Of a DNA stretch of 5,372 nucleotides, positions 1 to 5,272 are shown in pieces. This DNA is from Bacteroidia bacterium (lineage in GTDB: Bacteria > Bacteroidota > Bacteroidia > Bacteroidales > Azobacteroidaceae), in the NCBI GenBank assembly GCA_025996695.1, contig BNTP01000158.1, forward strand, positions 1 through 5,372, given 5' to 3'. The notes beneath the pieces are model-generated. The model did not search any database and was not told where the DNA came from. It saw only the letters and a program-made list of their open reading frames with translations. The position numbers and the translations under genes were made by a program. Each line of letters opens with the position of its first letter. Within the stretch, counting starts at the first letter, position 1.

Positions 1-70
1 GGGCTTTTAATGCCTTATTATCCAATCGTCGGCTTGAAGCCAATGCTTTCCAATAATTTTCATCTTTCAT
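1..70 (-). CDS. 5' end of an unrecognised protein gene, cut by the window edge
   Basis: Reading the minus strand from ATG at 70-68 gives 23 codons with no stop before the window edge. The N terminus is MKDENYWKALASSRR followed by LDNKALKA. The start is fixed by an in-frame TAG at 79-77, three codons upstream, and by a Bacteroides-type -7 box (TACCTTTG, 109-102) about 32 bases upstream. That spacing leaves a leader of roughly 25 bases. The leader is A/T-rich and has no clear Shine-Dalgarno sequence, as is common in this phylum. The peptide is charged and hydrophilic, with no signal peptide or membrane segment, which suggests a cytoplasmic protein. I do not recognise the family and give no function. 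It lies on the same strand as fusA but is separated from it by about 1.6 kb and has its own promoter signal, so it is probably not part of the str operon. Confidence 0.6.
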   Translation of the reverse strand, partial: MKDENYWKALASSRRLDNKALKA

Positions 71-101
71 AATGCGCTATTTTTATTGATATTTTACTGC
101 G

Positions 102-109
102 CAAAGGTA
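102..109 (-). promoter_or_regulatory. -7 promoter box of the gene at 1-70
   Basis: The minus strand reads TACCTTTG, an exact match to the -7 consensus TAnnTTTG known from Bacteroides. It lies at a sensible distance from the ATG at 70. I see no good TTTG at -33, because the upstream bases form an A-tract and then CGCCACCC. The call therefore rests on the -7 box and its position. Confidence 0.5.
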
Positions 110-241
110 ATGAAAATTATTTGATGGGTGGCGTTTTTTTTTGATTATTTTTAGATTTACGCCACTCCACCCGTATGGGGCGAAATCCTGTTATTACCTT
201 TCACCAATTGACAATAAGATTGACTATGCCCCGTTGGGGCT

Positions 242-338
242 GAGGGCACTGAAAAACCCCTCAAAATCCAATTTTGCCCCTTCCACAGGCTCTGTAAAGG
301 GGATAAATGTGTAAAAAAGGGACTTTTTCAGTGCCCTC
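242..338. repeat. 97-bp element with 15-bp inverted ends, possibly MITE-like
   Basis: The ends are perfect inverted repeats of 15 bp: GAGGGCACTGAAAAA at 242-256 and its reverse complement at 324-338. The same decamer, CGTTGGGGCT, flanks the element at 232-241 and 338-347 and could be a target-site duplication, though the right copy shares one base with the inverted end. The interior holds a second small palindrome (CAAAAT/ATTTTG, 262-276) and a CCCCTT/AAGGGG pairing, and has no coding capacity. Inverted ends, small size, flanking direct repeats and no gene are the marks of a miniature inverted-repeat transposable element. It could instead be a structured intergenic repeat. No transposase lies in the window. 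Confidence 0.5.
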
Positions 339-349
339 GTTGGGGCTTC

Positions 350-387
350 GGGTGGGGGCGCGTGCGGGTGGGGGCGCGTGCGCGTGC
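350..387. repeat. Two-copy 16-bp G-rich tandem repeat
   Basis: The unit GGGTGGGGGCGCGTGC occurs twice without a gap or mismatch, at 350-365 and 366-381. A partial third unit, GCGTGC, follows at 382-387. The runs of G on the plus strand (GGG, GGGGG, GGG, GGGGG) could form unusual secondary structure. Two copies are too few and too close to be a CRISPR array. Confidence 0.75.
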
Positions 388-478
388 CATCCCGCAGGGC
401 GATGCCCTACGCTGTTGATTATCGGGCTTTCAGTCCTCGGCATCGTCCCGAAGGGACGGGATGTGCTTGCATACCTAC

Positions 479-527
479 GCATGCAGCTCGGTGGGGAGGT
501 ACTGATTTTCTACCGAGCGATGCATGC
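479..527. repeat. Bulged 14-bp stem-loop
   Basis: GCATGCA plus GCTCGGT at 479-492 pairs with ACCGAGC at 512-518 and TGCATGC at 521-527. Only a two-base bulge (GA, 519-520) interrupts the stem, and the loop is 19 bases. No T-tract follows on either strand, so it is not an obvious terminator. It lies in a repeat-like block that begins near CCCTACGCTGTTGATTATC (about 404-422). Confidence 0.55.
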
Positions 528-669
528 CTACCTTGCGGAGATGTGATAGTTGTGCGGGAAAGGCGTTGTTGGCCAACGCGACAGCATAGAAAGGCGTTTT
601 GGCACGAGGTGATGACATGCGACAATACCACAACAGGAAAGGCGTGTCAGCAGGAGGTGTTTCCACTCC

Positions 670-695
670 GCAAAGCGGGCTAAAGCCCGCTTTGC
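670..695. repeat. Perfect 12-bp palindrome around AAAGCGGGC
   Basis: GCAAAGCGGGCT at 670-681 is mirrored by AGCCCGCTTTGC at 684-695 with only two bases between. In RNA this would be an 11-bp stem with a four-base loop. No T-run follows on either strand. Short palindromes of this GCGGGCTAAAGCCCGC type are familiar in intergenic DNA of this phylum. Its role here is unknown. Confidence 0.6.
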
Positions 696-842
696 TTCGA
701 TACCAATGACAGATTTACGCGACTCATTGATTTTCAACGGGGTTGAAGACTGCCACTTGCCATGAACAATGCAGAGATATGTCATTCTTTTTTATCTAAA
801 TTATTTATAGAAACTCGACAAGACGACCTTGTCGTGGGGGTC

Positions 843-885
843 AGGGGAAACGCAGCGGCGGCGGAGCCGCCGCTGCGTTTCCCCT
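843..885. repeat. Perfect 20-bp G/C-rich hairpin, 3-base loop
   Basis: The left arm, 843-862 (AGGGGAAACG then CAGCGGCGGC), is exactly the reverse complement of 866-885, with GGA as the loop. This is the strongest palindrome in the window, at 20 of 20 pairs. The plus strand continues CTCTCTTAAAAAAGC, with no T-run. The minus strand continues GACCCCCACGAC. It is therefore a poor fit to an intrinsic terminator. A REP-like element or the joined ends of a lost element are possible. Confidence 0.7.
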
Positions 886-988
886 CTCTCTTAAAAAAGC
901 GCCGCCGTCCTGTCGACCACAGAGGCGCAGCCCCGCAGCGGAGACACCCCGTGCGAACAAGCCGCCCGAATGGGCGGGATGTGCATAA

Positions 989-1154
989 CCGCAGGTAAGT
1001 GTTACCGATGCCCTGAGCGAAGTCGAAGGGGACAGCGCAACCTGCGGAAAATCAGGACATCCGCGCTTTTACCTGGAAGGCAAGATTTTAATGCCGTCCT
1101 GCCTCACAGGCAGATGTGGAATTGCATCGCTTTTCCGCAGGTCACGACCTGCGG
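989..1154. repeat. Octamer CCGCAGGT in four copies, alternating strands
   Basis: CCGCAGGT occurs at 989-996 and 1135-1142. Its reverse complement, ACCTGCGG, occurs at 1040-1047 and 1147-1154. The last two form a clean 8-bp stem with a four-base loop (CACG). The first pair could form a longer-range stem enclosing the CCCTGAGCGAAGTCGAAGGG motif at 1011-1030. The stretch holds no gene, and the pattern suggests a duplicated palindromic unit. Confidence 0.5.
1011..1030. repeat. CCCTGAGCGAAGTCGAAGGG repeat motif
   Basis: This 20-base imperfect palindrome (CCCT...AGGG ends) matches, as I recall it, a short motif very common in intergenic DNA of many bacteria, usually seen as CCCTGAGC..GTCGAAGGG. 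It supports reading the surrounding region as a collection of dispersed repeats. The match is from memory, not a search. Confidence 0.5.
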
Positions 1155-1192
1155 TGATGAAAATATTGGCTTTCAGCCAAGGGGAACCCACA

Positions 1193-1259
1193 GCGGCAAA
1201 GCCGCCCTCGCAATGACGGAACAAGCCGCAATAGGACGCAAAAGTCCCATTACGGCTTG
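1193..1259. repeat. Cluster of a small hairpin, a CGTCATTGCGAGG motif and a 38-base inverted repeat
   Basis: Three signals sit side by side. GCGGC/GCCGC forms a stem at 1193-1205 with an AAA loop. The minus strand at 1218-1206 reads CGTCATTGCGAGG, a motif I recall as common in bacterial intergenic repeats. Then 1222-1237 (CAAGCCG onward) pairs with 1244-1259 (ending CGGCTTG) with two mismatches around a six-base loop (GCAAAA). No T-tract follows. These look like dispersed repeat units, not a gene. Confidence 0.45.
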
Positions 1260-1493
1260 CTTAGATGTTTGTGAAAATGGTATTTAACGCCGGAAGCGCG
1301 AGGAAACGACGACAGTCCTACGCAGTTTGGCTTTTGCACGGGAATTTACCCCACCACCATCGTAAGTTACTGAAAATGAGGGGAGGGTATGAGCGGTATT
1401 TGTTTATTGCTTACCATCTGTCTCACTACGTTTCGCTTTTTTTGACTCTTATATTCTGCGTAGTCGCAACCACGCGATGACTACATTTGACGA

Positions 1494-1501
1494 CAAAGAT
1501 A
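1494..1501 (-). promoter_or_regulatory. Possible -7 promoter box pointing away from fusA
   Basis: The minus strand reads TATCTTTG, an exact TAnnTTTG match in the context GTATCTTTGTCG, which resembles real Bacteroidota promoters. No clear -33 TTTG is present at the right distance. Transcription would start near 1487 and enter the non-coding stretch, first passing a GTAGTC/GACTAC stem at 1460-1484. It may belong to a lost gene or an unannotated RNA. Chance hits to this short consensus are expected in a window this size. Confidence 0.3.
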
Positions 1502-1562
1502 CAAATTTTTTTCATGTAATCACATATTATAAGGTTATTTATCGAAAAAAACACTGACTCCT

Positions 1563-1674
1563 AATGAAATGAACCCCCACTAATTAGACAGAAACTTATA
1601 GGGTGCAATTCAAAACGAATCAGTGCGTTTCTTAAATTATCATGTTATGACCTTTTTGGGGGCACTTCATTTTA
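1563..1674 (-). promoter_or_regulatory. Possible 3'-end structure of the fusA mRNA
   Basis: Bases 1564-1573 (ATGAAATGAA) can pair with 1666/1667-1674 (TTCATTTTA) with one wobble. The adjacent CCCCC at 1574-1578 can pair with GGGGG at 1658-1662. On the minus strand the stem would begin at the fusA stop codon and close about 100 bases later. A run of seven T follows about a dozen bases beyond, at 1551-1545. The loop is long and the T-run is displaced, so this is a weak terminator candidate. I see no standard intrinsic terminator elsewhere after fusA. Confidence 0.2.
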
Positions 1675-3796
1675 TCAAGTCTACGCGACCTTTCACCTCT
1701 TCGAGGACGCTTCTTGCTACTGACGAAGAAACTTCTTCGTAGTGGTCGAACGTCATCGTGCTGGTTGCACGACCGGAAGTGATGGTACGCAAAGCGGTTA
1801 CGTAACCGAACATTTCCGACAGAGGAACCATCGCTTTCACGATTTTAGCACCTGTACGGCTGTCTTCCATGCCTTCGATTTGTCCGCGACGTTTGTTCAA
1901 GTCACCAATCACGTCACCCATAGATTCTTCCGGAGTGATGACTTCGATTTTCATGATAGGCTCTTTCAAAACCGGACGCGCCTTTTCAGAGGCACTCTTG
2001 AACGCAGAAATAGCTGCAATCTCGAATGACAATTGATCCGAATCGACAGGGTGATAGGAACCATCCAATACAACTACTTTCAATTTTTCCAAATTGTAGC
2101 CTGCCAATACCCCATTTTTCATAGCACGTTGGAAGCCTTTTTGGATAGAAGGAATGTATTCTTTCGGGATGTTACCACCTTTCACTTCGTCCACAAATTG
2201 CAAATCGCCTTCAAAATCGGCATCTGCCGGCCCTACGCGAACAATCATATCGGCAAACTTACCACGACCACCCGTTTGTTTCTTATACACTTCACGCAAT
2301 TCAACCGTGTCGGTGATTGCTTCTCTGTAAGAGACTTGCGGACGACCTTGATTACATTCTACCTTGAACTCACGTCTCAAACGGTCGATGATAATTTCCA
2401 AGTGTAATTCACCCATACCTGAAATCACTGTCTGGCCGGTTTCTTCATCGGTTTTCACCGTGAAAGTCGGATCTTCCTCAGCCAATTTGCCAAGTCCGAT
2501 ACCCAATTTATCCAAGTCTTTTTGTGTCTTAGGTTCAATTGCGATACCAATTACGGGCGCCGGGAAATCCATAGATTCCAATACGATAGGATGATTTTCA
2601 TCACACAGCGTGTCACCGGTACGAATATCTTTGAATCCTACACCCGCGCCGATGTCACCACAACCGATAAATTCTTTCGGATTTTGTTTGTTGGAGTGCA
2701 TTTGGAACAAGCGAGAGATACGTTCTTTTTTGCCTGAACGAGAATTGTAGACGTAAGAACCGGCTTCCAATTCACCTGAATAGACACGGAAGAAGCACAG
2801 ACGGCCAACGAATGGGTCGGTTGCAATCTTAAATGCCAATGCACAGAACGGTTCGTCGGAACTTGGTTTGCGCGATTCGATTTTTTCAGAATCGTCAGGA
2901 TTTTGACCTTCCGTTGCAGGGGTGTCCAATGGGCTTGGCAAATAAGCACAAGCAGCATCCAACAAGGGTTGCACGCCTTTGTTTTTGAATGAAGAGCCCA
3001 ACAACATCGGGTTGATTTGCATCGCAAGCGTACCTTTACGGAGTGCTACGCGAATTTCATCTTCCGTGATGGTAGCAGGATCTTCAAAATATTTTTCCAT
3101 CAACGTGTCGTCACATTCTGCTAATGTTTCAAGCATTTTGTCGCGCCATTCTTGAGCTTCTTCCACCAAATCTGCCGGAATTGCCTCTTCAACATAGTCG
3201 GCACCCATCGTTTCATCGTGCCAAAAAAGTGCTTTCATCTTGATTAAATCCACGATGCCGCGGAATTTTTCCTCTGCACCCACCGGAATTTGAATCGGAC
3301 AGGGATTAGCTCCCAACACGTCTTTGATTTGGCGAACCACATCAAAGAAATTAGCACCCGAACGGTCCATTTTGTTCACATAAAGAATACGTGGCACATT
3401 GTATTTGTCAGCTTGACGCCATACGGTTTCCGATTGCGGTTCTACACCTCCTACGGCACAAAGTGTCATGATGGCGCCGTCCAAAATACGGAGCGAACGT
3501 TCCACTTCGACGGTGAAATCGACGTGTCCCGGAGTGTCAATCAAGTTGATTTTGAATGTATCGTTGTTGTATTTCCAATTCGTGGTGGTTGCAGCTGACG
3601 TGATAGTGATACCACGCTCTTGCTCTTGCTCCATCCAGTCCATGGTTGCAGCACCATCGTGAACTTCCCCGATTTTATGGGTCAATCCCGTGTAAAACAG
3701 GATACGTTCCGACGTCGTCGTCTTCCCTGCATCAATGTGAGCCATGATACCGAGGTTGCGAGTATATTTCAGTTGTTGATCTGAACCTTTTGCCAT
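1667..3796 (-). CDS. fusA: Elongation factor G (EF-G), str-operon copy
   Basis: EF-G is the cytoplasmic GTPase that moves tRNA and mRNA through the ribosome after peptide transfer and, with ribosome recycling factor, splits spent ribosomes. The 709-residue length is normal for the family. G-domain motifs are intact: AHIDAGKT at 19-26, [11 protein letters not shown] at 61-71 (switch I), DTPGH at 87-91 (catalytic His91) and NKMD at 141-144. [10 protein letters not shown] follows at 267-276. Domain II runs roughly 295-405, domain III from about 415 with GMGELHLEI at 460-468, domain IV from about 484 with QTGGRGKF at 507-514 and the tip loop [12 protein letters not shown] at 581-592, and domain V from about 612 with [18 protein letters not shown]. 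The ATG at 3796 is supported by alignment with known EF-G N termini and by AAGGAG nine bases upstream. It is third in the operon, 147 bp after rpsG, and is not followed by rpsJ or tuf. No truncation or missing key residue is seen. Confidence 0.98.
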   Translation of the reverse strand: MAKGSDQQLKYTRNLGIMAHIDAGKTTTSERILFYTGLTHKIGEVHDGAATMDWMEQEQERGITITSAATTTNWKYNNDTFKINLIDTPGHVDFTVEVERSLRILDGAIMTLCAVGGVEPQSETVWRQADKYNVPRILYVNKMDRSGANFFDVVRQIKDVLGANPCPIQIPVGAEEKFRGIVDLIKMKALFWHDETMGADYVEEAIPADLVEEAQEWRDKMLETLAECDDTLMEKYFEDPATITEDEIRVALRKGTLAMQINPMLLGSSFKNKGVQPLLDAACAYLPSPLDTPATEGQNPDDSEKIESRKPSSDEPFCALAFKIATDPFVGRLCFFRVYSGELEAGSYVYNSRSGKKERISRLFQMHSNKQNPKEFIGCGDIGAGVGFKDIRTGDTLCDENHPIVLESMDFPAPVIGIAIEPKTQKDLDKLGIGLGKLAEEDPTFTVKTDEETGQTVISGMGELHLEIIIDRLRREFKVECNQGRPQVSYREAITDTVELREVYKKQTGGRGKFADMIVRVGPADADFEGDLQFVDEVKGGNIPKEYIPSIQKGFQRAMKNGVLAGYNLEKLKVVVLDGSYHPVDSDQLSFEIAAISAFKSASEKARPVLKEPIMKIEVITPEESMGDVIGDLNKRRGQIEGMEDSRTGAKIVKAMVPLSEMFGYVTALRTITSGRATSTMTFDHYEEVSSSVARSVLEEVKGRVDLIK

Positions 3797-3805
3797 TTTT
3801 TTAAT

Positions 3806-3811
3806 CTCCTT
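3806..3811 (-). promoter_or_regulatory. Strong Shine-Dalgarno sequence of fusA
   Basis: The mRNA reads CTGGAAGGAGATTAAAAAAATG, so AAGGAG lies nine bases before the fusA ATG at 3796. This is near-ideal pairing to the 16S rRNA tail and fixes the start. Neither rpsG nor rpsL has a comparable site: rpsG has only an A-rich leader, and rpsL has a weak AGAAAG at 4970-4965. Confidence 0.75.
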
Positions 3812-3818
3812 CCAGCCC

Positions 3819-3843
3819 AGCCCCCAAACCCCCTCAGGGGGCT
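3819..3843. repeat. G/C-tract palindrome upstream of fusA (copy 1)
   Basis: The plus strand reads AGCCCCCAAACCCCCTCAGGGGGCT across this interval. CCCCC at 3829-3833 pairs with GGGGG at 3837-3841 around TCA. Alternatively, AGCCCCC at 3819-3825 pairs with GGGGGCT at 3837-3843. The two pairings exclude each other. It lies only about eight bases upstream of the fusA Shine-Dalgarno site and has the same core, in opposite orientation, as the copy at 3911-3943. It could influence ribosome access to fusA. This is inference. Confidence 0.65.
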
Positions 3844-3910
3844 TAAAAGAGTTGACTGATATTTTTAATGTGTAATTAAATCTTTATTTTCACTCTATAA
3901 AAAGTGCTGT

Positions 3911-3943
3911 CCCCAAGTCCCCCTGAGGGGGATTTAGGGGGCT
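3911..3943. repeat. G/C-tract palindrome abutting the rpsG stop (copy 2)
   Basis: On the mRNA strand the bases after the rpsG TAG read AGCCCCCTAAATCCCCCTCA, then GGGGGACTTGGGG. TCCCCC at 3918-3923 (plus strand) pairs with GGGGGA at 3927-3932 around TGA. Sequences of the form AGCCCCCTAAATCCCCC are, from memory, a very common dispersed repeat in Bacteroidota. On the mRNA, CACTTTTTATAG follows about eight bases later, so the hairpin might act as a partial terminator or as a processing site between rpsG and fusA. It is inverted relative to copy 1. Confidence 0.65.
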
Positions 3944-4420
3944 CTAAAATCTGAAATGAGCGAATGCGCGGTTAGCTTCTGCCATGCGGTGCATGTCCTC
4001 TTTTCTCTTGTATGCGCCACCTTGGTTGTTGAAAGCGTCTACGATTTCGGCAGACAATTTGTCTGACATTGATTTTCCGCCTCTTTTACGAGAATAGAGA
4101 ATCAAGTTTTTCATCGAAACGGACTCTTTACGGTCGGCACGAATTTCGGTCGGCACCTGAAAAGTGGCTCCACCGATACGGCGCGATTTTACTTCCACGA
4201 GTGGCGTGATGTTGTCTAATGCTTGTTTCCAAACATCAAGCGGGGATTTTTCTTCGTTAGGTAATTTTGTTTTTACCTTATCCAAAGCGGAATAAAAGAT
4301 GTCGAAAGCGGTAGATTTTTTACCGTCGTACATCAAATGGTTAACGAACTTCGTTACTTTTTGATCACCAAAGACGGGATCCGGCAGGATCTGTCTTTTC
4401 TTTGGCTTAGACTTTCTCAT
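3944..4420 (-). CDS. rpsG: 30S ribosomal protein S7
   Basis: S7 binds the 3' major domain of 16S rRNA, starts assembly of the 30S head and lines the E site next to the decoding centre. The 158-residue product has the family length and its hallmark stretches: [20 protein letters not shown] at 11-30, [15 protein letters not shown] at 32-46, [20 protein letters not shown] near the middle, RKRGGKSM, and the C-terminal [18 protein letters not shown]. The ATG at 4420 gives the usual basic N terminus (MRKSKPKKR). Its leader is A/T-rich with a small CAATT/AATTG palindrome (4427-4440) and no Shine-Dalgarno sequence. It is the second gene of the operon, 131 bp after rpsL, and its TAG is followed directly by a G/C-tract repeat. 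In E. coli S7 represses its own operon by binding the rpsL-rpsG spacer. Whether that holds here is unknown. No defect is seen. Confidence 0.97.
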   Translation of the reverse strand: MRKSKPKKRQILPDPVFGDQKVTKFVNHLMYDGKKSTAFDIFYSALDKVKTKLPNEEKSPLDVWKQALDNITPLVEVKSRRIGGATFQVPTEIRADRKESVSMKNLILYSRKRGGKSMSDKLSAEIVDAFNNQGGAYKRKEDMHRMAEANRAFAHFRF

Positions 4421-4440
4421 TTTTTACAATTTTTTAATTG

Positions 4441-4492
4441 GGTTGTTTTTACTTGGTCTTCAACGAGTTCCTCCGAACTCATTTACTCAACC
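4441..4492 (-). promoter_or_regulatory. Nested stem-loop in the rpsL-rpsG spacer
   Basis: GAGTTC at 4465-4470 pairs perfectly with GAACTC at 4475-4480 around CTCC. An outer GGTTG at 4441-4445 pairs with CAACC at 4488-4492. This is the position where S7 binds in E. coli to control its own translation, so a protein-binding leader is conceivable. The sequence does not show that the S7 target shape is present. Confidence 0.35.
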
Positions 4493-4500
4493 GTTACGCC

Positions 4501-4551
4501 TAAATCCCCTAAATGGGACTTCCTGCTCCCCCTTGAGGGGGCAGGGGGGCT
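4501..4551. repeat. Compound G/C-tract repeat abutting the rpsL stop (copy 3)
   Basis: On the mRNA strand the bases after the rpsL TAA begin AGCCCCCCTGCCCCCTCAAG, with CCCCC/GGGGG pairing at 4528-4541 around a four-base loop. CTG (4523-4525) and CAG (4542-4544) lie at the outer edges and can extend the stem past a two-base bulge. A second, weaker unit (TAAATCCCCTAAATGGGACTT, 4501-4521) sits next to it and resembles the copy at 3911-3943 in reverse orientation. The repeat fills the upstream half of the rpsL-rpsG spacer and could form a stable mRNA hairpin. Confidence 0.6.
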
Positions 4552-4956
4552 TTATTTTTTCTTTGCTGGAGCTGCTGCGGCACCTGCTTTGGGTCGTTTT
4601 GCACCATATTTGGAACGACGTTGGGTGCGGGAGGCTACTCCTGCGGTATCCAATGTTCCGCGTACGATGTGGTAACGAACACCCGGAAGGTCTTTCACAC
4701 GACCGCCTCTCACCATCACGATGCTGTGTTCTTGCAAGTTGTGACCTTCTCCCGGAATGTAAGCATTCACTTCTTTTCCGCTGGTCAAACGCACACGAGC
4801 CACTTTACGCATAGCAGAGTTAGGTTTCTTCGGCGTTGTAGTGTAAACACGCACACAAACACCACGTCTTTGCGGACAGGTATCCAATGCCGGTGATTTA
4901 CTTTTGTCGACCAAAGTTGCCCTTCCTTTTCTTACTAATTGCTGAATTGTAGGCAT
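4552..4956 (-). CDS. rpsL: 30S ribosomal protein S12
   Basis: S12 lies at the 30S decoding centre, where it helps check codon-anticodon pairing. It is the classic site of streptomycin-resistance mutations. The 134-residue product begins [13 protein letters not shown] and carries the family signatures [20 protein letters not shown] (27-46) and [12 protein letters not shown] (69-80), plus [18 protein letters not shown] (83-100). Lys43, Lys44 and Lys88 are present, matching the usual streptomycin-sensitive state. Asp89, the residue methylthiolated in many bacteria, is also present. After the conserved [10 protein letters not shown] the protein has an extra Gly/Ala-rich, Lys-ending tail (124-134), absent from the 124-residue E. 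coli protein but common in this phylum as far as I recall. It is the first gene of the operon, with a promoter candidate about 60-90 bases upstream. The leader lacks a full Shine-Dalgarno sequence. Confidence 0.97.
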   Translation of the reverse strand: MPTIQQLVRKGRATLVDKSKSPALDTCPQRRGVCVRVYTTTPKKPNSAMRKVARVRLTSGKEVNAYIPGEGHNLQEHSIVMVRGGRVKDLPGVRYHIVRGTLDTAGVASRTQRRSKYGAKRPKAGAAAAPAKKK

Positions 4957-5017
4957 TTTAATTACTTTCTTTTAATTATGTTACTCAAATATACGGATTT
5001 TTACCCGTAAAACGCGA

Positions 5018-5047
5018 CAAAGGTACGACATTTTTTTGATTTTCCAA
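5018..5047 (-). promoter_or_regulatory. Probable promoter of the rpsL-rpsG-fusA operon
   Basis: The minus strand has GTTGG at 5048-5044 and TACCTTTG at 5025-5018, with 19 bases between TTG and the -7 box. This fits the Bacteroides pattern TTTG / TAnnTTTG. Transcription would start near 5011, giving a leader of about 55 bases. That leader opens with a small stem (TACGG/CCGTA, 4992-5009). A second -7-like box, TATATTTG at 4993-4986, lies inside the leader without a well-placed -33 partner. Confidence 0.65.
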
Positions 5048-5066
5048 CTGTTTTTTCAAAAAACAG
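5048..5066. repeat. Perfect A/T palindrome next to the operon promoter
   Basis: CTGTTTTTT at 5048-5056 is mirrored by AAAAAACAG at 5058-5066 around a single C. It sits just upstream of the -33 box of the rpsL promoter, where an A-tract could bend DNA or act like an UP element. It could also be an operator. No regulator is encoded nearby. Confidence 0.4.
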
Positions 5067-5132
5067 CTAAAAAATATTTTCGAGTGCTATGAAAAATAGC
5101 CGGCGATTCCGTATGGGGCAAAATCTTTTTTC

Positions 5133-5165
5133 AGACATTCCATATCTTCGAGATATGGAATGTCT
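5133..5165. repeat. Perfect 15-bp hairpin with a 3-base loop
   Basis: AGACATTCCATATCT at 5133-5147 is exactly mirrored at 5151-5165 around TCG. No T-run follows on either strand: the plus strand continues AATAACCCCC and the minus strand GAAAAAAGATTTT. It is therefore not a typical terminator. It lies between the terminator at 5201-5237 and the operon promoter. A protein-binding site or an intergenic repeat are both possible. Confidence 0.6.
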
Positions 5166-5200
5166 AATAACCCCCGAATTTTCCGCCCCCATTTTTACCC

Positions 5201-5237
5201 AAAAACGAGGATTCCTGTTAAGAATCCTCGTTTTTTT
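5201..5237. terminator. Strong intrinsic terminator, possibly two-way
   Basis: AAAAACGAGGATTC at 5201-5214 pairs perfectly with GAATCCTCGTTTTT at 5222-5235 around a seven-base loop. Seven T follow on the plus strand (5231-5237), and the minus strand ends its stem in five T. The hairpin can thus stop transcription in both directions. On the minus strand it would end a short transcript from the promoter at 5273-5303 or a gene beyond the window, keeping it out of the str operon. No plus-strand gene lies upstream within the window. Confidence 0.75.
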
Positions 5238-5272
5238 ATTTTCGTGAAATGAAGCTGATTTCATTTCGAGAA

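Larger units (their letters stand above)
71..1666. other. Long palindrome-rich stretch without a credible gene
   Basis: About 1.6 kb between the fusA stop and the start of the gene at 1-70 holds no open frame that looks like a protein. The frames present are short, overlap one another on both strands and run through perfect palindromes. The stretch alternates A/T-rich DNA (71-160, 700-815, 1490-1660) with G/C-rich blocks (340-410, 840-985, 1190-1230). It is dense in short hairpins. Besides those listed separately there are stems at 444-458 (CGTCCC/GGGACG), 563-579 (GCGTTG/CAACGC), 733-747 (TTCAAC/GTTGAA), 816-834 (CGACAAG/CTTGTCG), 962-977 (CCGCCC/GGGCGG), 994-1006 (GGTAA/TTACC) and 1166-1180 (TTGGCT/AGCCAA). 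GAAAGGCGT occurs three times, at 558, 589 and 637. This looks like accumulated intergenic repeat elements, possibly with decayed mobile DNA. Confidence 0.7.

Noticed and set aside
350..645. Possible CRISPR-like repeats (16-bp tandem units and the three GAAAGGCGT copies)
   Set aside because: The tandem units have no spacers. The nonamers are irregularly spaced (31 and 48 bases) and too short, and no cas gene is present.
307..683. Overlapping plus-strand open frames of 79 and 101 codons
   Set aside because: They run through the tandem repeat, several perfect hairpins and a repeat-like block, have opposing frames on the other strand and resemble no protein. They are best explained by G/C-rich repeat DNA lacking stops.
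762..1287. Plus-strand open frames across the 20-bp hairpin and the CCGCAGGT region
   Set aside because: Their sequence is made of palindromes read as codons (Arg/Pro/Ala runs), with no domain and no promoter or ribosome-binding signal.
1265..1480. A 71-codon plus-strand open frame with a hydrophobic end
   Set aside because: The hydrophobic end (LFIAYHLSHYVSLFLTLIFCV) comes from T-rich DNA. There is no promoter or leader signal, and it is convergent with fusA. I see no family likeness.
1482..1489. TACATTTG on the plus strand, an exact -7 consensus match
   Set aside because: There is no -33 partner and no plus-strand gene downstream. It would read antisense into fusA. One match of this kind is expected by chance.
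2638..3027. A minus-strand open frame of 129 codons within fusA
   Set aside because: It is out of frame with EF-G and has an unlikely composition (rich in Cys, Trp and Ser). It is a shadow frame.
1742..3662. Several plus-strand open frames of 64 to 124 codons
   Set aside because: They are antisense to the intact fusA gene and are shadows of its codon structure.
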